DNA of 47,873 bases, taken from positions 1 through 47,873 of the forward strand of contig CAYLNK010000009.1 in NCBI GenBank assembly GCA_964384675.1, given 5' to 3'. This DNA is from CAYLNK01 sp964384675. GTDB lineage: Bacteria; Acidobacteriota; Thermoanaerobaculia; UBA5066. The notes beneath the pieces were generated by a model. The model was not told the DNA's origin, did not search any database, and saw nothing but the letters and a program-made list of their open reading frames with translations. Position 1 is the first letter of the stretch. Each line of letters starts with the position of its first letter. The position numbers were made by a program, and so were the translations under genes. Positions 40,743 to 47,873 of the stretch are shown here, in pieces.

Positions 40743-42641
40743 TCATTTCTCCCGGAACGTCTTCAGGTCGATCTGGGCCGCGAGGAGCTTGCGGAAGTCC
40801 TCCGCCGGGATCGAGGCGACCTGGCGCCCCGTCTCGAACTCGATGGCGTGCAACGCCTTGGCCCACACCAGCTCGCGGCGGGCGATCTCGTCGAGGTCCC
40901 GCACCTTGCCGAACTCCTGCACGAACTTGTTGTGCCGGCAGAGCATCCGGAACGCGTGCTCGGTGCTGGGGCGCCGGATCGGCAGTCCCAGGATCCGCAC
41001 GTCGTTCCCGACGTCGTGGATCGGCTGCCCCCATTCGCCGTAGCCGCCGAAGATCGTCCCGAGCTTCTCGAGCGCGTTGGCGAGCTTCGGCTCGTTCATC
41101 CTCTCGAGGGCCGCCTTCACGATCGGGAGGGTCAGGTTCCGGAAGAGGGTCGGGTCGGTGAGCCGGACATTGATCCCGATCTCCTCGCGGGTGATCCGGA
41201 TGATGTCCTCCGTCCGGATCCGGTTGTCGGTCGCGAGGTGGATCCGCTCGCCGATCGCCTCCGGCACGGTGAGCGCCGCCACGATCCCCTGGCAGACGCG
41301 GTCCACCGGCACCAGGTTCAGCTCCGCCGTGCCGTCCCCGGGGAAGCTCAGCGCCACCGCTCCGATCGCCCACGCCTTGCCGCGGCCGACGAGGTCCCCC
41401 TGCAGCTTGTCGGTCGCCTCCTTGGAGCGCCCGAAGGCGTTGACCGGCGCGTTGAGCACCTTGGTGTCGCCGTAGTTGTTCCCGTTCTCGGAGTGCCCGA
41501 TGACGATGGACGGCAGGAGCTGAGCCACGCGCAGCCCCTTCTCGATCATGAACTTGTCGGTCTCGATCGAGGCCATCGCCTTGGTCAGCTCGTAGAAGTT
41601 GTTGTAGAAGTTCCGCGGGAAGACGAGCCCGCTCTCCTGCGCGATCGAGCGCTTCTTCCGCCCGTGGATGTACGACGTCTCGATGGCGATGTGGTGGATG
41701 AAGCGGGAGCCCTTCGCCGACTGCACCGACATCGCGAAGTCGAGCGCGTTCTTGCAGCCCATCACGTTGGCCCGGTACGAGTTCTCGTAGGTGTCGTCGA
41801 ACGAGACGCTGGCCGCGCAGTGGATCGTGTTGGTGAGCGCCTTGCGGAGACGGTCCAGCTCGGCCGGGGCGATCCCGAGGTTCGGCTTCTCGACGTCGCC
41901 GTCCACGAACTCGAACTTCCGCGCCCTGGCGCCGGTGATGCCGAGCCGCTTCAGCAGGATCGCGCCCCGTTCCTTCGGCGAGAGGACCTTCACGACCTCC
42001 TTCGTCTTCGGATCGCGCACCTTCTCGGGCCGGACCACGCAGATCAGCTTCTCGACCCGCCGGTCGTCGAGCACCTGGACGATGATCTCCTTGCCCAGGA
42101 ACCCGGTGGCGCCGGTGAGGAGGACGTGCAGCTTCGGGCTCCGGCCCCGCGCCTTCAGCGCGGCCCGCGCGTCCCGCTGGGCCTTCTCCACCCGCGCCTT
42201 GACCTCTTTCTCCGAGAGGTGGGTCGGCTCGCGGAACTGGAAGAAGACGTCGCGATCGACGACCCCGATCAGCTTCTTCGCCTGCTTCTCCACGGCCCGG
42301 CTCCCGGTTGCCGACCCGAGCGAGTGGGCGAGCTTGGCGCCGAGCGAGTTCATCCTCTTCAGGCCGTCGCGGACCCCTTCCTCGTTGCCCGTCAGCTGGA
42401 TCAGCCGGCTGGCCACGAACTGCGCCGTCACGTCGATCGGGTTCTTGTCCCGGTGCGCGTGGACGAGGAGCTCCTCGGGGTCGATCGGCCGGAGGACCTC
42501 CTTCCGGGTGACGAGGCTGATCTTGGCGATGTACCGCGACGGGGAGCTTTCCCACATCATCTCGCCCTGCGGGTTCAAGGTGGGGCTCACCTGGGGCGCC
42601 TCGGAGGAGGCGGTCTTCGTCTGGGTCTCGGCGCTCGTCAT
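40743..42641 (-). CDS. NAD(P)-dependent fatty acyl-CoA/thioester reductase-like SDR protein
   Basis: 632 residues. Residues 172-183 carry LLTGATGFLGKE, the NAD(P)-binding motif of extended SDRs of the male-sterility/fatty acyl reductase group; further on CAASVSFDDTYENSYRANVMG and the YxxxK catalytic motif (YELTK) follow, with PSIVIG and a C-terminal FAR-like helical domain. Such enzymes reduce acyl thioesters to aldehydes or alcohols. About 170 residues before the Rossmann motif have no clear family; they hold a charged helical stretch. GGAGG precedes ATG 42641. The gap to the zinc-ribbon kinase is 70 bp. Substrate unknown; lipid or wax-like metabolism is likely. Confidence 0.78.
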   Translation of the reverse strand: MTSAETQTKTASSEAPQVSPTLNPQGEMMWESSPSRYIAKISLVTRKEVLRPIDPEELLVHAHRDKNPIDVTAQFVASRLIQLTGNEEGVRDGLKRMNSLGAKLAHSLGSATGSRAVEKQAKKLIGVVDRDVFFQFREPTHLSEKEVKARVEKAQRDARAALKARGRSPKLHVLLTGATGFLGKEIIVQVLDDRRVEKLICVVRPEKVRDPKTKEVVKVLSPKERGAILLKRLGITGARARKFEFVDGDVEKPNLGIAPAELDRLRKALTNTIHCAASVSFDDTYENSYRANVMGCKNALDFAMSVQSAKGSRFIHHIAIETSYIHGRKKRSIAQESGLVFPRNFYNNFYELTKAMASIETDKFMIEKGLRVAQLLPSIVIGHSENGNNYGDTKVLNAPVNAFGRSKEATDKLQGDLVGRGKAWAIGAVALSFPGDGTAELNLVPVDRVCQGIVAALTVPEAIGERIHLATDNRIRTEDIIRITREEIGINVRLTDPTLFRNLTLPIVKAALERMNEPKLANALEKLGTIFGGYGEWGQPIHDVGNDVRILGLPIRRPSTEHAFRMLCRHNKFVQEFGKVRDLDEIARRELVWAKALHAIEFETGRQVASIPAEDFRKLLAAQIDLKTFREK

Positions 42642-42711
42642 CGGGTCCTCCGCGTCGGTTCGGTACGGCGGAGCTTAGCGGAACGGCCGCTCCGGCGCGG
42701 GGAGCGGGCCG

Positions 42712-44049
42712 TCACTCCGAGAGCCAGCGCTTCAGCCGGTTGACCACCTGGCCGTCCTCCCGCGCCTTCCGCTCCGCGGCGTCCGCCGCGTAATCGACGA
42801 GGCCCCGGAAGACGGCGTCCGGGGGCCAGAAGACGAACCGGTAGAGCCAGCGCTCCCTGGCCGCCATCGCCGGGACCGCCTCCACGAGCCGGTAGTGGCG
42901 GGTCTCGAAGAGGAGGGCCATCCCCGGCGACCAGCCGGTCTTCTCGCGAGCCGTGGAGAGGACGAGCGCGAAGTCCGACGCCTCGGTGTCGTCTTCCAGC
43001 ACGAGGTCGCCGCTCGACAGCCGCCGGCGCCGCACGCTCCCGCCCCGCGGGCGCCGCAGCTCGGCCGCGAGCTCCCCCGCCGTCGCGAACCGTTTCTCCC
43101 GGTCCTTCTCCAGGCACTTCAGGATCGCCCGCTCGAGCCACGCGGGCAGCTCGGGCCGGATCTCCCGCGGCGCCGGCGGGATCTCGGTGCGGTGCTTCAG
43201 GGCGATCCCGATCGGCGTGTCGCCGTGGAACGGCAGCCGCCCGGTGACCAGCTCGTACAGGACGACGCCGAGAGAGTAGACGTCGCTCCGCCCGTCGACG
43301 CGGTGACTGTCCAGCTGCTCGGGCGACATGTATTCCGGCGTCCCGAGCGTCACGTCCGTGGCCGTGATCGTGGCCATCGTGCGCGTCACGCTCCGCGCGA
43401 TGCCGAAGTCGAGGAGCTTGACGGAGCCGTCGGTGGCGATCCGCACGTTGTGCGGCTTCACGTCCCGGTGGACGATGCCGAGCCCGTGCGCCGCGTCGAG
43501 CGCGTCGGCCACGGCCGCCACGATCTCCACCGCGCGCGGCACCGGCATCGGCGCGGGCGCGTCGCGCACCAGGATCGACTTGAGGTCCTCCCCCTCGACC
43601 AGCTCCACGACGAGGTACGCCTCTCCGTCCTCCTCGCCGGACGCGAGCACCGCGGGCACCGCCGGGTGACGCATCCGCGCCAGGAGGCTGGCCTCGCGGC
43701 GGAAGCGGTCCAGCCCGTCGCGCGCCCCGGAGAGGAACGGGTGGAGCACCTTCAAGGCGACGTCGCGATCCGCGATCAGGTCGCGGGCGCGATAGACCGC
43801 GCCCATCCCGCCCCGTCCCAGGAGCGCCTCGATCCGGAAGCGCCCCCCGAAGGTCTCGCCCGGGCCCCGGTCACGCCCGCGGGTGCGGGCCGCGATCGTC
43901 CGCTGCTGGTCGGGCGAGAGGCTGACGGTCGGGATGCCGGTGGGGGCCGCGTGACCCGCCCCGGCGGGAGCGGCGTGGACGTCCCCGCAGAGGGGACACG
44001 CCTCGCCCTCGAGGGCCTGCTCGTAGCCGCAGAACCGGCAGGTGGACAC
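42712..44049 (-). CDS. Zinc-ribbon Ser/Thr protein kinase
   Basis: 445 residues from GTG 44049. The N-terminal CRFC...CPLC (Cys 4, 7, 18, 21) forms a zinc ribbon. The kinase (71-330) has Gly loop GRGGMGAVY, Lys100, HRDVKPHN (194-201), DFG (214-216), GTPEYMSPEQ. It has no membrane helix. The C-terminal 100 residues (KTGWSPGMALLFETRHYRL, WLYRFVFWPPDAVF) are a small domain I do not recognise. It is a soluble Hanks-type kinase; targets are unknown. A TACACT lies 9 nt upstream of the GTG. It is divergent from the NADH dehydrogenase gene across 30 bp. The longer frame reaching 45636 lies antisense to that gene and is rejected. Confidence 0.87.
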   Translation of the reverse strand: MSTCRFCGYEQALEGEACPLCGDVHAAPAGAGHAAPTGIPTVSLSPDQQRTIAARTRGRDRGPGETFGGRFRIEALLGRGGMGAVYRARDLIADRDVALKVLHPFLSGARDGLDRFRREASLLARMRHPAVPAVLASGEEDGEAYLVVELVEGEDLKSILVRDAPAPMPVPRAVEIVAAVADALDAAHGLGIVHRDVKPHNVRIATDGSVKLLDFGIARSVTRTMATITATDVTLGTPEYMSPEQLDSHRVDGRSDVYSLGVVLYELVTGRLPFHGDTPIGIALKHRTEIPPAPREIRPELPAWLERAILKCLEKDREKRFATAGELAAELRRPRGGSVRRRRLSSGDLVLEDDTEASDFALVLSTAREKTGWSPGMALLFETRHYRLVEAVPAMAARERWLYRFVFWPPDAVFRGLVDYAADAAERKAREDGQVVNRLKRWLSE

Positions 44050-44058
44050 GGCGCGATC

Positions 44059-44073
44059 AGTGTATTGCAGACT
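44059..44073. promoter_or_regulatory. Divergent -10 boxes for the kinase and ndh
   Basis: TACACT on the minus strand (44059-44064) serves the kinase, 9 nt from its GTG. CAGACT on the plus strand (44068-44073) lies exactly 6 nt before the ndh ATG. Both transcripts would have almost no 5' leader. Confidence 0.35.
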
Positions 44074-44079
44074 AGACGG

Positions 44080-45369
44080 ATGGATGACCGAAGGCACCAC
44101 GTGGTCCTGGTCGGAGGCGGGTTCGGCGGTCTCTATGCCGCCCGCGAGCTGGCCGATGCCGGCGCGCGCGTCACCCTGATCGACCGGCGCAACTTCCACC
44201 TGTTCCAGCCGCTCCTCTACCAGGTGGCGACGGGCGCCCTCTCCCCCGCCAACATCGCCGCGCCGCTGCGCGGGATCCTGCGCTCGCAGCGGAACGCCGC
44301 GGTGCTGCTCGCCGAGGCGGTCGACCTCGACGCCGCCGGCCGGCGCCTGATCCTCGCGGACGGCGAGCTGCCCTACGACACGCTGATCGTGGCGACCGGA
44401 GTGACGCATCACTACTTCGGCAACGACGCCTGGGAGCCGCTCGCGCCCGGCCTGAAGTCGATCGAGGACGCCACCGAGATGCGGCGGCGGATCCTCCAGG
44501 CGTTCGAGCGGGCGGAGCGCGAGACCGATCCCGCCGCGCGGCGCGCGTGGCTCACGTTCGCCGTCGTCGGCGGCGGGCCGACCGGCGTCGAGCTGGCGGG
44601 AGCGCTCGGCGAGATCTCGCGCCACACGCTGCGCGAGGACTTCCGCTCGATCGACCCGGCGGACGCCCACGTCCTCCTGGTCGAGGGGCAGGAGCGGATC
44701 CTCCCCTCCTACACCCCGGACCTCTCGGCCAAGGCCGCCCGCTCCCTGGCCGCGCTCGGCGTGGACGTCCGCACCTCGACCCGCCTCCTCGAGGTCACGC
44801 CCGAGGGCGTCGTGCTGGAGCGCGACGAACGCGACGAGGCGGTACCCGCACGCACCGTCCTCTGGGCGGCGGGCGTGAAGGCGTCGCGGATGGGCGCGGT
44901 CCTGGCGGAGAGGGCCGGCGCGCCGCTCGACCGCGCCGGGCGGGTCCGCGTCGCGCACGACCTGACGGTGCCGGGGCACCCGGAGATCTTCGTGCTCGGC
45001 GACCTCGCCTCGCTCGACGGACCGGACGGCAGGCCGCTCCCCGGGGTCGCGCCGGTCGCGATGCAGCAGGGCCGCTTCGTCGCGGACGTCGTGAAGGCGC
45101 GCCTGCGCGGGAAACGGCCGGCCGACGCCTTCGTCTACCGGGACAAGGGGAGCATGGCCACGATCGGGCGCGCGGCGGCCGTGGCCGACCTCGGCTTCGT
45201 CCGTTTCGGCGGCTTCCTCGCCTGGATGGCGTGGCTCTTCATCCACATCATGTACCTGGTGCAGTTCTCGAACCGCGTGCTGGTGCTGATCCAGTGGGCC
45301 TGGAGCTACGTGTCGTGGAGCCGTTCCGCGCGCCTGATCACGGGCGAGAGGGCCTCCGGATCCAGCTGA
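44080..45369 (+). CDS. ndh: Type II NADH:quinone oxidoreductase
   Basis: 429 residues. The first dinucleotide motif VVLVGGGFGGLYAAREL binds FAD and the second, FAVVGGGPTGVELAGAL, binds NADH; TVLWAAGVKAS and IFVLGDLAS complete the family pattern. A C-terminal amphipathic/hydrophobic helix (FGGFLAWMAWLFIHIMYLVQFSN) anchors it to the inner membrane. It passes electrons from NADH to quinone without pumping protons. The start is ATG 44080: no ribosome site, CAGACT 6 nt upstream. The open frame extends further 5' only antisense to the kinase. A hairpin element follows the stop. Confidence 0.92.
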   Translation: MDDRRHHVVLVGGGFGGLYAARELADAGARVTLIDRRNFHLFQPLLYQVATGALSPANIAAPLRGILRSQRNAAVLLAEAVDLDAAGRRLILADGELPYDTLIVATGVTHHYFGNDAWEPLAPGLKSIEDATEMRRRILQAFERAERETDPAARRAWLTFAVVGGGPTGVELAGALGEISRHTLREDFRSIDPADAHVLLVEGQERILPSYTPDLSAKAARSLAALGVDVRTSTRLLEVTPEGVVLERDERDEAVPARTVLWAAGVKASRMGAVLAERAGAPLDRAGRVRVAHDLTVPGHPEIFVLGDLASLDGPDGRPLPGVAPVAMQQGRFVADVVKARLRGKRPADAFVYRDKGSMATIGRAAAVADLGFVRFGGFLAWMAWLFIHIMYLVQFSNRVLVLIQWAWSYVSWSRSARLITGERASGSS

Positions 45370-45387
45370 CCCGCACCGGGCCCGACC

Positions 45388-45434
45388 GCCCGGCCAAGGG
45401 GGGCTCGGGGGGACCGGACGCGGAGGTCCCCCCG
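45388..45434. repeat. GC-rich hairpin repeat element, copy B (bidirectional terminator)
   Basis: On the minus strand it reads like copy A at 28316-28363: GGGGGGACCTCC, 4-nt variable part, CCGGTCCCCCC, C-run and TTGGC. Stem 9 bp, loop 9 nt (45407-45433). It lies between the convergent ndh and cupin-like genes. Confidence 0.7.
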
Positions 45435-46154
45435 CTATCCCAGCGCGACGATGACGTCCGGCGACGAGAAGCCGATGGCGAGCGCCGAGTCGTTCCCCGC
45501 CTGGAGGTAGAGCGTCGCCGTCGGGTCCGCGATCGTCAGGAGCTCGCCGCCCCGGACGTCGAGCGGCTCGTCCCCGCCCAGCACCGTCAGCTTCCCGGTG
45601 AAGACGGCGAGCGTCCGCACACCGACCAGGACCCATCGGACACCGGGCGGCGGGCCGAGCCGCAGGAGCGCCGCGTGCGGCGTCCGGTGGACGGCGCGAA
45701 TGCCGGTGATGCCCGGGAAGCCGCGGCCCGCCAGGTCGTCGCGCCCGAAGCGTCGGGCCTCGCCCGGACCCGGCGCGGCGACGTCCGCGAGCAGGACGGC
45801 GCCGGCGAGGCTGCGCAAGGTGAGGCCGGCGGTCGCGATCAGCGAGTCGCCCGGCCCCAGAGGCGGAAGTCCCTCCGGCTCGACGAGGCCCGAGAGAACG
45901 ACGAAGCCGGAACCTCCGGCGGACACGTGCGCGGCCCCCGCGGCGAGGGTCAGGACCGCGCTCTGGGCCGCGCGCGGCCCTCCCGCCGCGACCTCGACGG
46001 ACTCACCGAACCGGTGCCGGACCACGCCCGGCGTCTGGGGCGTCGGGGGTGGCGGCGGAGCCGGGCCGTACCTCTCCGCCGGGATCTCCGAGGTCAGGAC
46101 GGGCGTCCGCTCGGGGAGCGGCGGCGCCTTCTTCCCGAACGGCCAGAAGCCCAC
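45435..46154 (-). CDS. Hypothetical protein, possibly cupin-like
   Basis: 239 residues from GTG 46154, with GGGGAAG upstream. The N-terminus (residues 1-45) is Pro-rich and probably disordered. The rest forms two similar beta-rich halves, each with a turn like GPGDSLIATAGLTLRSLAGAVLLADV (about 105-130) and VRGGELLTIADPTATLYLQAGNDSALAIGF (about 205-235), reminiscent of a bicupin, but without the His metal ligands. No signal peptide or helix. It starts 9 bp after the radical SAM gene, so the two form an operon and probably act together. I do not recognise a family. Confidence 0.6.
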   Translation of the reverse strand: MGFWPFGKKAPPLPERTPVLTSEIPAERYGPAPPPPPTPQTPGVVRHRFGESVEVAAGGPRAAQSAVLTLAAGAAHVSAGGSGFVVLSGLVEPEGLPPLGPGDSLIATAGLTLRSLAGAVLLADVAAPGPGEARRFGRDDLAGRGFPGITGIRAVHRTPHAALLRLGPPPGVRWVLVGVRTLAVFTGKLTVLGGDEPLDVRGGELLTIADPTATLYLQAGNDSALAIGFSSPDVIVALG

Positions 46155-46163
46155 CGACGGGCG

Positions 46164-47522
46164 CTACTTCCCCGCGGCGGCAGCCGGCAGAACGGGCAGG
46201 CCGGTGTGGTGCGGCGGCAGGTCGGGAATGGGCATCGGCCGGACCGCCGCGACCGCCGCGATCGACGGGAGGTACTGGCCCGAGAGCGGGTCCCAGATCC
46301 TCTTCCCGTCCGCGGTCTCCACCTCCAGCGGGCGCCGGATGAACGTCTCACGGGCCGCGTTGTGCGCGCACATCGAGACGAACCCCTTGTCCGTCGCCAC
46401 CATGAAGCTGCACGACGCGATCCGCTCCGGGTCGAGCTTCCTCGCGTCCATGAAGTTGTGGATGATCAGCGTCAGCTTCCGCAGCTCCTTGCGGCCGCGC
46501 CAGAGCGCGGCGGCGTGGCGCGAGGCGAACATCGCGAGGTGCCGCGCGAAGAGGAAGAGCAGCATCGGGCGGGCGAGCGCCCAGAGCGCCACCTTCAGCG
46601 CGGTGCCGATCGCGTCGACCCGGGCGAGCTTGAAGTCGCTGGTCTCGCGGATGATCGCCGCGTAGAGCTTCGGGTCGCGGTTCAGGTCGAGGAACCGGTC
46701 CTTGGCGACGAGCGTGAACGCCAGCGAGTTGCAGTCCGGGTGGCCTACCCGGATGTTGTCCCAGGCGAGGTCGGTCTCGCACGCCTCGGCGATCCGCTTC
46801 CTCACGTTCATCAGCGTGATCGTCTCGCTCCGGTCGTGGATCACGCCGCGGCCGGTGTCGGCCTGGATCTGGAACGACGCGAGGCTCACCACGTCCGCGT
46901 TGTCCTTGAAGAACCTCACCAGCGTGGGGATCTCGGCGAAGTTCCCATCGAAGACCGTGGTGTTGAAGATGATGTGGAGACCGAGGCCGCGCACCCGCTC
47001 GATGTACTCGCTCCTCACCGCGTGGAGCGATTCCTCGGTGGGATAGCCTTTCCGCTCCTGGGTCAGGTCGACGTGGATGGCGATGTCGACGAGACCGGCC
47101 TCCTTCAGCTCCAGGGCGAGGTCGCGCGTCAGCTTGATGCCGTTCGTCATGAGGGACGGCTCGAGGCCGAGACGGGCCGTCTCACGCACGATCGCGACCA
47201 GCTCCTCCCGCTTGCGCAGCGTCGGGTCGCCGCCGGTGATCTGGACCGACACACCGTCCCCGAACGTCTCCCGCACGCTCCGCAGGCGCTCGAAAACCAG
47301 CTCCACGGGTATGTCCTTCACCTTCTCCGACGACTCCGAGAGGTAGCAGAGCGTGCAGTCGAGGTTGCAGCGCTGGGTGATCTCGACCGCGACGCAGCCT
47401 ATGGCGTAGCGCCGGCCGATGGCCTGAGTCTCCACGCGCACCTTCTCCGGCAGGCGGTCGTAGGCCTTCTTCAGGCGGACGTGCCGTCCGGGGAGATCGT
47501 CGAAGACGGGGAGAGGCCTCAT
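46164..47522 (-). CDS. Radical SAM protein, Tes/Msd-like (membrane-spanning lipid synthase group)
   Basis: 452 residues. The SAM cluster motif CNLDCTLC (Cys 52, 56, 59) is followed by QITGGDPTLRKRE (GGEP-like) and MTNG. Extra Cys occur at 43, 248, 264 (GHPDCN), 371 (IASCSFMVATDKG) and 385 (SMCAHNA), spaced as auxiliary iron-sulfur ligands. A hydrophobic stretch (ALKVALWALARPMLLFLFA, 308-326) suits a membrane-lipid substrate. The order of HPxC, HNFMDxxxLDxERxxxC and SMCAHN resembles tetraether lipid synthase and its bacterial relatives, which join lipid tails head to head. This is recall of family pattern and not a search result; a general radical SAM enzyme is the safe call. AGGAGG precedes ATG 47522. 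Confidence 0.78.
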   Translation of the reverse strand: MRPLPVFDDLPGRHVRLKKAYDRLPEKVRVETQAIGRRYAIGCVAVEITQRCNLDCTLCYLSESSEKVKDIPVELVFERLRSVRETFGDGVSVQITGGDPTLRKREELVAIVRETARLGLEPSLMTNGIKLTRDLALELKEAGLVDIAIHVDLTQERKGYPTEESLHAVRSEYIERVRGLGLHIIFNTTVFDGNFAEIPTLVRFFKDNADVVSLASFQIQADTGRGVIHDRSETITLMNVRKRIAEACETDLAWDNIRVGHPDCNSLAFTLVAKDRFLDLNRDPKLYAAIIRETSDFKLARVDAIGTALKVALWALARPMLLFLFARHLAMFASRHAAALWRGRKELRKLTLIIHNFMDARKLDPERIASCSFMVATDKGFVSMCAHNAARETFIRRPLEVETADGKRIWDPLSGQYLPSIAAVAAVRPMPIPDLPPHHTGLPVLPAAAAGK

Positions 47523-47570
47523 TCGGGTTCCTCCTCGGGGGCCACCTTTTCCTGGAGCTGCTGGCGGAAG

Positions 47571-47873
47571 ATGATAGGGCAGCTGAGGTACGAGACCGAG
47601 TCCAGATCCGGATCACGACGCCCCGGGCGTGCCCGACGGGCCGCGATCGCCTTGACGACCCTCGCCGTGACCCTGCTCGGAGCCGAGGGCGCCCTCCGGC
47701 TCCTGGACCCCGAGGTGTACCGGTTCGTCCACGAGGCCAGGCAGATCCACCGGTACGACCGGGCCTGGCGGGTCGCGCCCCGGCGGGGCTCGGCCCGCTA
47801 CCGGCTCACGCGACCGGCGCTCTCGTTCGACGTGACCCTGGACGCCGGCGGCCGCCGCGTGCCGCCGGGCGGC
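47571..47873 (+). CDS. N-terminal part of a membrane-anchored protein (3' end outside window)
   Basis: An open frame of 101 codons from ATG 47571 to the right edge. An Arg-rich leader (SRSGSRRPGRARR) is followed by a signal-anchor helix (AAIALTTLAVTLLGAEGALRLL) and DPEVYRFVHEARQIHRYDRAWR. The helix followed by ...E..LR...P....... RYD resembles the start of membrane-bound SGNH/GDSL-type acyl-modifying proteins, but the catalytic part is not in view. It is divergent from the radical SAM gene. The ribosome site is weak and the start is unsure. Confidence 0.42.
   Translation, partial: MIGQLRYETESRSGSRRPGRARRAAIALTTLAVTLLGAEGALRLLDPEVYRFVHEARQIHRYDRAWRVAPRRGSARYRLTRPALSFDVTLDAGGRRVPPGG

Noticed and set aside
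44050..45636. N-terminal extension of the zinc-ribbon kinase
   Set aside because: It would run antisense through the ndh gene; the Cys-rich start at GTG 44049 is a natural N-terminus.
1..47873. Defence, restriction or phage island
   Set aside because: No recombinase, toxin-antitoxin, nuclease or phage structural motif was recognised; gene content looks chromosomal throughout.

Overview
The window is very GC-rich, tightly packed bacterial chromosome with short gaps, many GTGA/ATGA stop-start overlaps and no rRNA, tRNA, insertion sequence, phage gene or CRISPR array that I can see. The gene mix (type IV pilus genes with a PilY1-like tip protein, a STAND-type Ser/Thr kinase, a fused MFS/spermidine-synthase/TPR protein, split MacAB-like exporters, a Tes/Msd-like radical SAM protein) suggests a Gram-negative, multi-kinase lineage such as Acidobacteriota or a neighbouring phylum. 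This is an inference from gene content, not a phylogeny.

Left third (1-23.9 kb): type IV pilus biogenesis. A minus-strand operon runs fimT-pilV-pilW-pilX-pilY1 (10172 to 2105) and ends in a strong hairpin. A second, more divergent minor-prepilin set follows (2010 to the left edge). Divergent from fimT are two PilT-type ATPases; the first carries about 460 residues of HEAT-like repeats. Convergent with them is an operon of a YfhO-like membrane protein, prepilin peptidase PilD and a PilS-like sensor kinase. Next come two GspG/PilA-like pilins, directly downstream of a large kinase/AAA/TPR signalling protein. PilB, PilC, PilM-Q and PilR are not in the window.

Middle (23.9-36.2 kb): a PGM1-related ATP-grasp ligase divergent from the STAND kinase, a Cu+ P-type ATPase, a small outer-membrane barrel, a four-gene tripartite-exporter operon (adaptor, two FtsX/MacB permeases, ATPase), and a spermidine-synthase-like fusion protein.

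Right part (36.2-47.9 kb): a 29-codon ORF with its own promoter, a large SPFH/flotillin-like protein, a third FtsX permease, GAPDH, a fatty acyl-CoA reductase-like protein, a zinc-ribbon Ser/Thr kinase divergent from a type II NADH dehydrogenase, a cupin-like hypothetical, the radical SAM protein, and the start of a rightward gene cut by the window edge.

Two non-coding patterns cross the window. Several operon-leading genes have a -10-like hexamer exactly 6 nt before the start codon (leaderless transcripts), while others have clear Shine-Dalgarno sites. A GC-rich hairpin element recurs between genes, with two near-identical copies at convergent gene ends. The most unusual protein architectures are the PilY1 with a Thr-Pro repeat inside its vWA domain, the HEAT-PilT fusion, the PilD with a large cytosolic insert, and the lone PGM1-like ligase.
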